DNA of 64,000 nucleotides from NCBI RefSeq assembly GCF_038051995.1, contig NZ_CP150290.1:607501-671500 (forward strand), written 5' to 3'. Below the pieces are notes generated by a model. It ran no database searches, was not told the origin of the DNA, and was given only the letters and a program-made list of their open reading frames with translations. Made by a program: the position numbers and the translations under genes. Source of the stretch: Paenibacillus sp. FSL H8-0537. GTDB lineage: Bacteria > Bacillota > Bacilli > Paenibacillales > Paenibacillaceae. Shown here piece after piece: positions 42,693 to 50,599 of this stretch. Each line of letters starts with the position of its first letter. Positions within the stretch are counted from its first letter, which is position 1.

Positions 42693-43094
42693 GTGAAAAA
42701 AGGTATTCTGATGGTTATGCTGGTAGGAAGCATGCTTGCGCTGAGCGCGTGCAATGCGAATAACGGGATGAGTAAGGAAAAGATGAACGACACGAATAAT
42801 ATGAGTAATACTAATCAGATGGAAGACAAGACAGACAAGACTGACATGGGCAAGATGGACGAAAAAAAGGACATGGATGACATGGGCAAGATGGACGAAA
42901 AGAAGGACATGGACGACATGGGCAAGATGGACGAAAAGAAGGACATGGACGACATGGGCAAGATGGACGATAAGAAGGACATGGACGACATGGGCAAGAT
43001 GGACGAAAAAAAGGACATGGACGACATGGGCAAGATGGACGATAAAAAGGACATGGACGACATGGGCAAGATGGACGATAAGTCGATGAAATAA
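42693..43094 (+). CDS. Methionine-rich repeat lipoprotein
   Basis: 133 residues. Lipoprotein signal peptide with lipobox LSAC (Cys20). The mature part is almost only Met, Asp, Lys, Glu, Gly and Asn: six full copies of a 12-residue unit MGKMD(E/D)KKDMDD (residues 52-123) and a partial seventh. 25 of 113 residues after Cys20 are Met (22 percent). There is no folded domain. GTG start with AAGGGGG upstream and a private promoter. Position between an MsrP-like methionine-sulfoxide-reductase candidate and a two-component system suggests an oxidant-scavenging or metal-binding envelope protein; Met-rich MrpX of Azospira, paired with YedY, is a known parallel. Confidence 0.85.
   Translation: MKKGILMVMLVGSMLALSACNANNGMSKEKMNDTNNMSNTNQMEDKTDKTDMGKMDEKKDMDDMGKMDEKKDMDDMGKMDEKKDMDDMGKMDDKKDMDDMGKMDEKKDMDDMGKMDDKKDMDDMGKMDDKSMK
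42846..43061 (+). repeat. 36-bp coding tandem repeat, six copies
   Basis: Six 36-bp units encode the Met-rich 12-mers. Units differ only at a GAA/GAT (Glu/Asp) codon and AAG/AAA wobble, so the array is young or kept uniform by recombination. Copy number is likely to vary between strains. Confidence 0.95.
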
Positions 43095-43244
43095 GGCGAC
43101 AAGTAGGCAGCAGTCAACATCGGAAGTAAAAAGATATAATGCTGGCAAAGCACAGCACAGCTGCGCATTGTATTTCAAAAACAGTTCCTCTGCCATTTGG
43201 CAGGGGATTTGTTGCTATATAAGAAGCTGGCAGGAGGAACCCGC

Positions 43245-44060
43245 ATGAGCGCCAAAATTATAGTAGCAGATGATGAACAAAATATAACTGACGTCTGCCG
43301 CCGCTATTTGGAGCGGGAAGGCTGGGCGGTATGGGTGGCAGCAGATGGCGAGCAAGCGCTTGCGCTGTGGAGAGAGCATCAGCCGGATTTATTGGTGCTC
43401 GACCTGATGATGCCGAAGCTAGGCGGAATCGAGGTGTGCGACGTCATCCGGCAAGCAGAGGAAACACCGATTATTATGCTGACCGCCCGAGGGGAAGAAG
43501 CTGATCGGCTGCTAGGGCTTACGATGGGTGCAGACGATTATATGACGAAGCCGTTCAGTCCGAGGGAGCTGGTGCTGCGGATCAAAAATATTTTGCGCCG
43601 GACGAACCGGCAGGCAGCCGAAGCGGCGAGGGGACAGCAGCTTGTGGGGGCTAGCGGAAGCGGAATTGGGAATGGAATCGGGCTAGGGAGCGGGACGGCA
43701 AACGGAATGGTGAATTTAGGCGCTCATGGCAACGGCAACGGAGACCAGGCTCTATTTTTCGACGGATTATCCATCTTCCCGCTGGAGCGGCGCGTCACGG
43801 TTAAAGACGTGGAGGCAGAGCTAACGGCGAAGGAATTTGACCTGCTGAGCCTGCTGGCGCAATATCCGGGCAAGGTATTCTCGCGCAGCCAGCTGCTGAA
43901 TCAAATTTGGGATATCGCTTACGATGGCGATACGACGACGGTGACGGTTCATATCCGGCGCCTGCGGGAGAAAATTGAAGACAATCCGTCCGATCCGCTC
44001 TGGATCAAAACAGTCTGGGGAATCGGCTATAAGCTGGATGGGAAAGGGGCAGGCGGATGA
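43245..44060 (+). CDS. OmpR-family response regulator
   Basis: 271 residues: receiver with Asp53 (LDLMMPKLGG) and Lys in TKPFS, a long Gly/Asn/Ser-rich linker (about 140-180, GIGNGIGLGSG type), and a winged-helix domain (LTAKEFDLLSLLAQYPGKVF, VTVHIRRLREKIE, IKTVWGIGYKL). Start 43245 chosen for AGGAGGAACC upstream. The kinase gene overlaps its stop by four bases. With the neighbours it parallels the HprR (YedW) regulator that controls msrPQ in E. coli. Confidence 0.93.
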   Translation: MSAKIIVADDEQNITDVCRRYLEREGWAVWVAADGEQALALWREHQPDLLVLDLMMPKLGGIEVCDVIRQAEETPIIMLTARGEEADRLLGLTMGADDYMTKPFSPRELVLRIKNILRRTNRQAAEAARGQQLVGASGSGIGNGIGLGSGTANGMVNLGAHGNGNGDQALFFDGLSIFPLERRVTVKDVEAELTAKEFDLLSLLAQYPGKVFSRSQLLNQIWDIAYDGDTTTVTVHIRRLREKIEDNPSDPLWIKTVWGIGYKLDGKGAGG

Positions 44061-45211
44061 GGCTGCGTCCTTATTTAATGCTGGTAAATACGATCAGCAT
44101 TGCTTTTATTATTATTTTGCTGCTGGTGTTTTATCGGTATATGCTGCTGACGAGAGAGCAGTTCGAATGGCTGACGCTGGCGACGGTGGGAGCGGGGGTC
44201 GTGTCGGGCTTGATTTATTTTATGCTGGTGCGCCCGCTAGAGGTTTCGGTAAGGCGGGTGCGGGAAGGGGCGGAGCGTATTGCGGAGGGGGATTTGCAGG
44301 CGCGTATAGAGCAGAGAGGTTTAAGGGAATTTAAGCAGCTTGCTGATCAATTCAACCGCATGGGAGCGAGCCTTGAAGAAAGCTTTCGTCAGGTGAAGGC
44401 GGCGGAGTCGTCGCAGCGCGAGCTTGTTGCGAATATGGCGCATGATTTGCGGACACCGCTTGCGTCGGTACAATCTTACGTGGAAGCGCTGGAGGACGGC
44501 ATCATTCAAGATGAGGAGACGTTTAGAGGATATCTGGCGACGATCCGTACAGAAACGATTCGACTCGGCGAATTGATTCAGGATTTATTCGATTTGTCCA
44601 CGCTGGATGCTGAGCAGAAGGAAGAGGGCCCACGTCAGGAGGCGGTGGTCGAGGATGTGCTGATCGAACTGCTGCCGCGTTTTGCGAAGCCTACGGAGCA
44701 GAAGGACCTGCAGCTTAAAGTAAAGCTGCCGGAGCGCTCGCTCAGCTTGTTGATAGAGCCGCGGCATTTGCAACGGATTTTGCAAAATTTGCTGGAAAAT
44801 GCAGTGCGGCATTCGCCGCAGGGCTCGTTGATTTTGATTGAGGCGGAGGTGTTAGCTGATACCGATAATGTTTCCCTAGCTGCGGTGGCGAGTGCAGCGG
44901 GTGATGGGCTTGAAACGGGTCAGCGAAGGGAGCTTAAGCTGGTGCGTTTCACGGTTTCGGATGAGGGCGACGGAGTGCCGGAAGCGGAGCGAGAACGTAT
45001 TTTTGAGCGCTTTTATCGTTTGGATCGATCGAGGAACAGACAGAGCGGTGGCGCTGGGCTGGGGCTGGCTATTGCCAAGCTGCTCGTAGAACAATATGGA
45101 GGACGAATTGGCGTGCAGCAGGCAGGAATGCAGGGAAGCATGTTTTGGTTCACGATGCATGAAGCCGGGACAGGCGCCCAGAGGCATGATCAGCCTGAAA
45201 ATCGTAATTAA
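44057..45211 (+). CDS. Sensor histidine kinase with minimal extracellular loop
   Basis: 384 residues. Two membrane helices (about 8-30 and 38-58) with only a seven- to ten-residue loop between them, then HAMP (EGAERIAEGDLQARIEQ), HisKA with His129 (NMAHDLRTPLAS), and HATPase (NLLENAVRHS, DEGDGVP, GGAGLGLAI). The short loop points to sensing within the membrane or by redox of a partner rather than by ligand binding outside. Translationally coupled to the response regulator (ATGA overlap). Confidence 0.92.
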   Translation: MRLRPYLMLVNTISIAFIIILLLVFYRYMLLTREQFEWLTLATVGAGVVSGLIYFMLVRPLEVSVRRVREGAERIAEGDLQARIEQRGLREFKQLADQFNRMGASLEESFRQVKAAESSQRELVANMAHDLRTPLASVQSYVEALEDGIIQDEETFRGYLATIRTETIRLGELIQDLFDLSTLDAEQKEEGPRQEAVVEDVLIELLPRFAKPTEQKDLQLKVKLPERSLSLLIEPRHLQRILQNLLENAVRHSPQGSLILIEAEVLADTDNVSLAAVASAAGDGLETGQRRELKLVRFTVSDEGDGVPEAERERIFERFYRLDRSRNRQSGGAGLGLAIAKLLVEQYGGRIGVQQAGMQGSMFWFTMHEAGTGAQRHDQPENRN

Positions 45212-45305
45212 TCTTCGAAATGGTTGCTCCTCAAGGGATTTATCGGGTACGATGGCGGTATATAGCTGGGATAAGCCAGACAATAGGTTGGAGGAGCTGA
45301 GCGGA

Positions 45306-46154
45306 ATGACTTATTTTAAAAAGGTAGATTGGCTGCTTGAGCGTTTGGGCGCTGAAAATACAGTAATTGTCGATACACGTTATTTGCTGACTGAGCCTGA
45401 AACTGGCCGGAAATCTTATGAGGAGGCCCACATTCCGGGTGCTTATTATGCCAATCTTAGCCATGATTTGTCGGGGCCGAAGCGCCCTGATGGAGAAGGC
45501 GGACGCCATCCTTTGCCAGAGCCGGAAGTGTTGGCCGCTTTTCTGGGGCGGATTGGAATTGACAATCATGCGACAGTAGTCGCTTACGATAACCAAGGCG
45601 GAGCCATGGCCTCGCGCCTGCGCTGGCTGCTTGAGTGGATGGGACATGAGGGGCAAGTGTATGTGCTGGAAGGCGGATTCACTGCTTGGCAAGCAGTAGA
45701 TTATCCCGTTAGCTCAGAAGAGCCAGTTGCGGTGAAAGGGGTTATTTTTGAGCCAGCTTTGCGGGATGAGATTCTAGTAAGCCGCTCTTATGTGAAGGAG
45801 AGCATCGGCAAGGACGGGATCGTGATTATTGATTCGCGTGAAGCGCCTCGCTATCGGGGGGAAGTTGAGCCGATGGACCCGGCGGCCGGACATATTCCGG
45901 GAGCGATTAATCATTTTTGGGTGGAAAGTCGTCATGTGGATGGCGTGTGGAAGTCGCCAGAGGAGCAGGCGGAACGCTTTGCGGGGCTTTCGAAGGATGA
46001 TGAGATTATCGTTTACTGCGGTTCTGGCGTTACCGCTACGCCGAACTTTTTTGCGCTGCAGGAGGCCGGGTTTAAGAATGTGAAGCTTTATGCAGGGAGT
46101 TGGAGCGATTGGAGCTCGGATAGTGGGAATCCGGTGGCGGTGGGGGAAGATTAA
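45306..46154 (+). CDS. Two-domain rhodanese (sulfurtransferase)
   Basis: 282 residues, two tandem rhodanese domains. The second holds the catalytic Cys238 in VYCGSGVTATPN, the 3-mercaptopyruvate/thiosulfate sulfurtransferase loop; the first lacks Cys as usual (AYDNQGG). It moves sulfane sulfur to cyanide or thiol acceptors. Start 45306 chosen for GGAGGAG upstream. The last 79 codons and the terminator are repeated at 54861-55198, which marks the edge of the accessory island. Confidence 0.92.
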   Translation: MTYFKKVDWLLERLGAENTVIVDTRYLLTEPETGRKSYEEAHIPGAYYANLSHDLSGPKRPDGEGGRHPLPEPEVLAAFLGRIGIDNHATVVAYDNQGGAMASRLRWLLEWMGHEGQVYVLEGGFTAWQAVDYPVSSEEPVAVKGVIFEPALRDEILVSRSYVKESIGKDGIVIIDSREAPRYRGEVEPMDPAAGHIPGAINHFWVESRHVDGVWKSPEEQAERFAGLSKDDEIIVYCGSGVTATPNFFALQEAGFKNVKLYAGSWSDWSSDSGNPVAVGED

Positions 46155-46253
46155 AAGCTGAGAGGTATTTATAGTATGCGGCTCATGAATACATCGCCAT
46201 ATGGGGCTTATGCCTTGGGCGATGTATTTTTTATGCTCGAAGTCAACACGGAA
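45915..46253 (+). repeat. Left direct repeat (rhodanese 3' end), island border
   Basis: About 339 bp covering the end of the rhodanese gene, its terminator and a few bases beyond. The same sequence returns at 54861-55198 with roughly nine in ten bases identical; most differences are silent codon changes. Confidence 0.9.
46188..46232 (+). terminator. Rho-independent terminator of rhodanese gene
   Basis: Stem AATACATCGCC / GGCGATGTATT with T run. Confidence 0.85.
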
Positions 46254-46416
46254 TCAACACGGAGTCAACGTCTGATTAGTGAAAATACTTACAGCGTGAT
46301 TGTCCAGAATATATTCTTACACTTTTATTATAGAACATGTTCAATGTTTCTCGAACAAAGATATGCATTGAATCAACAAGTGAAGAACATTTGATGCGAA
46401 TCAACGGAATATCAAC
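46243..46416. repeat. Phased TCAAC direct repeats
   Basis: TCAAC occurs at 46243, 46254 and 46265 (11 bp apart), at 46373, and at 46401 and 46412 (again 11 bp apart), mostly within (A/G)TCAACACGGA-like units. Helically phased short direct repeats at an island border may be protein-binding sites. Otherwise 46233-46658 is AT-rich and holds no gene. Confidence 0.5.
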
Positions 46417-46658
46417 ATTAATGCTGAGAATTAATCGAGTTGAAACGTATCATAAGTGACGGCGAAAAATTAAGTGAAAAAGTTCGTCTCGCCATATATT
46501 CACCCTGTTCCTAGCTGTTGTGATGAAAGATAATTCAAATAGAGATATGGTCGATAGGTTTTGGAATAAGCTATACTAGGAATTTCATGAAGTTCGCAAA
46601 CTTAATGTTAAGATAAATCGTTATAATTCTTAAAAACAATTATTTGGGGGTATTTATT

Positions 46659-47276
46659 TTGAGTAAAGAAAGCCGACAATTCATTACATATTGTTCGTAT
46701 TGTAAAGATAAGTAATTATTTTCTATAATATGTACTTATGAAGATGTAAATAGAAAGAATGAAGATGATAAAGAGTACGCTTTTTCGTTGTGTAACAAAT
46801 GCAGACGACCATCTCTATTTTATAAAGAAGATATATTTGGTATAGGATTTATTTACTGGGACTTTGATATGTGTGTGTTTCCTAAAGATGAAAGAATAGT
46901 AAATTATAGCATTCCTCAAATTGTAAGAGAATCCTATGATGAAGCAGTAAGATGCGAGAAAGCGAAAGCAGCAATAGCAGTAGTAGTAATGGTCGGAAGA
47001 TCTTTAGAGGCAATTTGTAAAGATTTTGTTCCAGATTCCAAGACAATAAACTCGGGATTGAAAATGATGAAGGATAATGGATTTATTAGTGAAGAACTTT
47101 TAGAGTGGTCAAATGAATTAAGGTTTTTAAGGAATCAAGGGGCTCATGCAACCAGCAAAAAGATAACTTTAGAAGACGCAGAAGATTCATTGGATTTTTT
47201 ACAAGCAATACTTGAAATTCTATATCATCTTAGACCACGATTTAAAGATATTAAGAACAGACGAGAACAAGAATAA
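46659..47276 (+). pseudogene. DUF4145-type gene interrupted by an in-frame stop
   Basis: Reading from TTG 46659, 205 codons stay in frame to 47276 except for one TAA at 46713-46715. Before the stop: YCSYC; after it: SLCNKCRRP, which together form a zinc-ribbon (two CxxC pairs), then a helical domain (RESYDEAVRCEKAKAAIAVV, NELRFLRNQGAHA) typical of DUF4145, a HEPN-like domain often found with restriction and defence genes. The stop codon splits the zinc ribbon, so the gene is a pseudogene or a sequence variant; a shortened product from a later start would lack half the ribbon. Confidence 0.7.
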
Positions 47277-47474
47277 CGTGAGTCATTCAAGACGGCAGTG
47301 ACTACGTTTAACACCGTGTTCACACTTTGGGTCATTCGGTTCTCGGTCCGCCCGAAGCATTTTCAAAGAAGCGGATTCAGGCGGACAACATCTGCTAGAC
47401 TGGCTGACTGCGCAAGCGCAGTCGGTCACTTCGTGACCTTAAGCCTCTCGCCGTCGTGAATGCAAGAACGTTAT
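47273..47474 (+). other. attC-like long imperfect palindrome
   Basis: Left arm ATAACGT (47273-47279) and ATTCAAGACGGC (47285-47296); right arm GCCGTCGTGAAT (47450-47461) and ACGTTAT (47468-47474). The arms pair with one mismatch and a spacer of five to six bases in each, and the right end reads CGTTATATG. Inside are small hairpins (47406-47423, 47424-47438). This is the architecture of an integron cassette recombination site, placed right at the stop of one gene and before the next. Confidence 0.45.
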
Positions 47475-47512
47475 ATGACACGGGGGAATTTTAAAAAAGG
47501 TGGTTGTCGAAT

Positions 47513-48385
47513 TTGAGGATAAAGATTCCACAAAAATTAATAGATTTAAAACTTAGTAAATACATTGAAGTAGTGGAGGAACTCCAGCATATAAGTAATA
47601 AAGTTCTATCTGAAGTGGTCTCTGAATCCAAAAGGATTAAAAAAACTAAACCCTCCCTTTTTATTGGTATTGTCATTATGAAGAGAATGCTTGAATGTAG
47701 TGGTTCTATTAAACTATTAATTACATTAGGACATAGAAGAGATGCCTCTATATTGCTTTTGAATCTAATTGAAATGAGATTAGACCTTATGTATATAGCT
47801 TTGGATGATACACATGCTGATGAGTGGCTAAATCATGATAAAGAGCATACAAAACCATGGAAAGTAAGTTTCTTATTTCGATCATTATACTTGAATCAGA
47901 ATGAATTGAATGCGGAACAATCAAATTACAAAAGATTTTCAATGTCAAAACACGCTAACCCATTAGGTGGACTAATGAGTTTCCCAATAGAAGTTACAAA
48001 TAGAGCATTACTAATTAATGAAGAAGAAAAGAATTCCACATATACCTCAATTGTTTATTATTTTGCTTGTGGTGTTGAAATCTATAGAATATGCAACACA
48101 ACATTAAAAATAGCTAAGCAATTAGGATATGATATGGAACAAGTCAATGAATCTTTAGAAATAATATTTGAATTCTTGAGGGGATTATTCGACCGAGATA
48201 CTCTTGGGACTGTTCAAGAATTATTGTATAATATTGAGAAACCGCAGCTTTGTAATAAATGTTGTGCAATTCCACAAGGTCACGTTGAAATTACTTGTTT
48301 GCTAAGACAAGGGGATTTTAAGAGAAAACAGATTTTTTTAAAAAATGCACAATTCATTTGTGAAGCATTTACTGAAAAAACTTGA
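47513..48385 (+). CDS. DUF5677/HEPN-like unknown protein
   Basis: About 290 residues, helical, AT-rich gene. The segment LLITLGHRRDASILLLNLIEMRLDLMYIALDD with a later WLNHD matches the look of DUF5677-type HEPN-related proteins found in defence islands. The C-terminal LCNKCCAIPQGHVEITC has Cys/His that may bind metal. Start TTG 47513 is set by AGGTGG nine bases upstream; TTG 47504 overlaps that site. The function is unknown. Confidence 0.6.
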   Translation: MRIKIPQKLIDLKLSKYIEVVEELQHISNKVLSEVVSESKRIKKTKPSLFIGIVIMKRMLECSGSIKLLITLGHRRDASILLLNLIEMRLDLMYIALDDTHADEWLNHDKEHTKPWKVSFLFRSLYLNQNELNAEQSNYKRFSMSKHANPLGGLMSFPIEVTNRALLINEEEKNSTYTSIVYYFACGVEIYRICNTTLKIAKQLGYDMEQVNESLEIIFEFLRGLFDRDTLGTVQELLYNIEKPQLCNKCCAIPQGHVEITCLLRQGDFKRKQIFLKNAQFICEAFTEKT

Positions 48386-48496
48386 GAGTAATGTAGGATG
48401 CACCACACTTGCGGGGCAACCCAGTCCAACCTTGATCGTCTTGGTTTCGTGGGTACAAGAATATTTAGAAGTAACTGACTTGAAAGGAATGATTTT

Positions 48497-49102
48497 ATGA
48501 AAGTGCCACGGGGGAGATTTAGAAACGATGAACTTCGTTCATACCAAATACAACTGAAAGATAATTTAAAGCAATTATTTAATATTGATGCTATTCAGGA
48601 AGAATGGTCTTCAATGAGGGATGAATATAATCTCTCAATCTATTCTCCACGGTTAGATGTAGCAGTAGGTCCATTTGCAACTCACGAACGCTTAGGGCAT
48701 ATATATGATGATATGTTATTAAATCCCGAAATCGAAGGATTTTTGAGGAGGTTGGTTGAATATAACCATATCAATTTAGAAAGATATGGAGATGGATTTG
48801 TTCTTCCTAGCCAATATGAAGATATCCTTTATATGAACCATAATGCAAGATGTTTTTTGGCGGTTGAAATAGAGCATTTAGTTAGCAGAAAGCATTTAAT
48901 GGGTGGAGCTATTAATGCCTCAGCTCTTGGAAGATTTGGGATAGTCATTCCGTGGTCAGACGAAAAACTTAGGGCATTTGTTAAATTAGTCCGATACCTT
49001 CAATATCTTCGCTACGCTGAGAAAAATACATTCAATACTTCGAATCTACTGATTGTAACCAAAGAGCAAATGGATACAGCTCTATTGGAAGTAATAGGGT
49101 AA
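48497..49102 (+). CDS. Unknown protein, 201 aa (nuclease-like hint)
   Basis: 201 residues from an AT-rich gene. Asp in SPRLDVAVGPFA and Glu-Ile-Glu in CFLAVEIEHLVSRKH lie in an order reminiscent of a PD-(D/E)XK core, followed by GRFGIVIPW; this is only a weak resemblance because the Lys is missing. GAAAGGAATG precedes the ATG. No family recognised. Same direction as the gene before it. Confidence 0.55.
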   Translation: MKVPRGRFRNDELRSYQIQLKDNLKQLFNIDAIQEEWSSMRDEYNLSIYSPRLDVAVGPFATHERLGHIYDDMLLNPEIEGFLRRLVEYNHINLERYGDGFVLPSQYEDILYMNHNARCFLAVEIEHLVSRKHLMGGAINASALGRFGIVIPWSDEKLRAFVKLVRYLQYLRYAEKNTFNTSNLLIVTKEQMDTALLEVIG

Positions 49103-49196
49103 AGAAATCTGAATGTAGCTCAAGACACTGTCAATTTAAAAGTGTAACCTCTGAATACAAAATCTAGAAACTGAAAAGCCTATGCCTGATTTGGAG

Positions 49197-50540
49197 GAGT
49201 CTGTAAAATATTCTGTATAAACTCTCAAAACCTATTACAATAAAAGAAAGGCTGGTTTGAGGGGATGGCACCGATGGCGAGATTCAATAAGGAACAAGTG
49301 AAGGCGTTTGTGAAGGAAAACAACCTCAAAACGATGGAAGTTGTGCAGTCGGCATTGAAGGAGCTATTTGCAGAGACGCTGCGCTGCAATCCATGCTGGA
49401 GGCCGAGCTCGATACGGAGCTAGGTTATGAGAAGCATGATGTGAAGAACAAAACGACACGTAATAGCCGTAACGGGAAAACGAAAAAGACGGTAACGACC
49501 GAATACGGCGAAGTGGAGATTACCGTCCCTCGTGATCGTCAAGGTGAGTCTGAGCCCGTGATTGTAAAGAAGCATCAGTCCACCGTCGCTGGCATTGAGG
49601 ACCAAATCATCGCCATGTACGCGAAAGGTGTCAGTACGAGGGATATTGGGAATCACCTCCATCATCTGTACGGAATAGACGTCTCACCCAGGATGATTTC
49701 GAACGTGACGAACAAAATCGTACCCCTCATTAAAGAATGGCAGAATCGGCCGTTGCAGGGCAACTACGCGGTCGTATTTATGGATGCGATTCATTACAAA
49801 GTGAAGCAAGACGGAGCCATTGTGAACAAGGCAGCCTACATGGTCATTGGCATTGATTTAGATGGCAATAAGGACGTATTAGGCATGTGGATTGGGGAAA
49901 ATGAGTCCGCTAAATTTTGGCTCAGTGTCTTAAACGAGCTTAAAAACCGGGGTGTACAGGACATTCTGATCACCTGTGTGGATAACCTCACGGGCTTCTC
50001 TCAGGCGATCTCGGCCTGTTATCCGAACACCGAGATTCAGAAATGTATCATTCACCAAATCCGCAACTCCATCCGTTACGTTTCGTACAAGGATCTGAAA
50101 AAGGTAACGGCTGACTTAAAGCCGATCTACAAAGCGGTCACTGAAGAAGCCGCTCTACTCGAATTAGATCGCTTTGAAGAACAATGGGGAAGCAAATACA
50201 ACTCATGGTGAGCTCCTGGCGTACCAACTGGGATGAGTTCGCCACCTATTTCAAATATCCACCTGAGATTCGCAAGCTCATTTATACGACCAATATGATC
50301 GAGAGCTACCACCGTCAGCTTCGGAAAGTAACAAAGGGAAAAAGCATTTTCTCCACCGACGAGTCCCTCCTCAAAATGCTTTATTTGGCGACCATGGACG
50401 TTACCCGAAAGTGGACAGGACGTGTGCAGAATTGGGGACAAATACTCCTCCAACTCTCCGTCTTTCTCCCTGAACGGATCAGTCAGCACCTTCGTTAACT
50501 TTTGCTTCAACAGAGTTTACACAAAATTGTTGACAGACCC
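49197..50540 (+). mobile_element. IS256-family element, defective copy 1
   Basis: 1344 bp between imperfect terminal repeats GAGTCTGT... (49197) and ...ACAGACCC (50540). The transposase frame is broken twice. No matching 8-bp target duplication flanks it (ATTTGGAG left, CCAAAGGA right), so the surroundings were rearranged after insertion. Confidence 0.85.
49274..50498 (+). pseudogene. IS256-family transposase, two frameshifts
   Basis: Compared with the second copy (57703-58776), this copy has a 5-bp tandem duplication (GCTGC twice, near 49380-49390) after about codon 36, and lost one C near 50202 (frame shifts from GSKYQ... to a stop at 50211). The remaining frames keep the DDE residues region (VFMDAIHYK, ITCVDNLTGF, DRFEEQWG) and the 49-residue segment that copy 2 lacks. 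Start ATG 49274 with GAGGGG upstream. It cannot give a full transposase without frameshifting. Confidence 0.85.
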
Positions 50541-50599
50541 CCAAAGGACCCTCAGCACTGGCCTTCATTGTATCAAAAGTTTATAAATATGGTTTATCA

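Noticed and set aside
42846..43061. Antimicrobial or spore-coat repeat protein reading of the Met-rich gene
   Set aside because: The lipobox and position behind an MsrP-like gene favour an envelope lipoprotein; spore-coat proteins lack lipoprotein signals.
42669..43196. A 175-codon minus-strand ORF with repeated valine/histidine-rich units
   Set aside because: It is the antisense of the 36-bp Met-rich repeat; any frame without stops in one unit is open through all units. No ribosome site.
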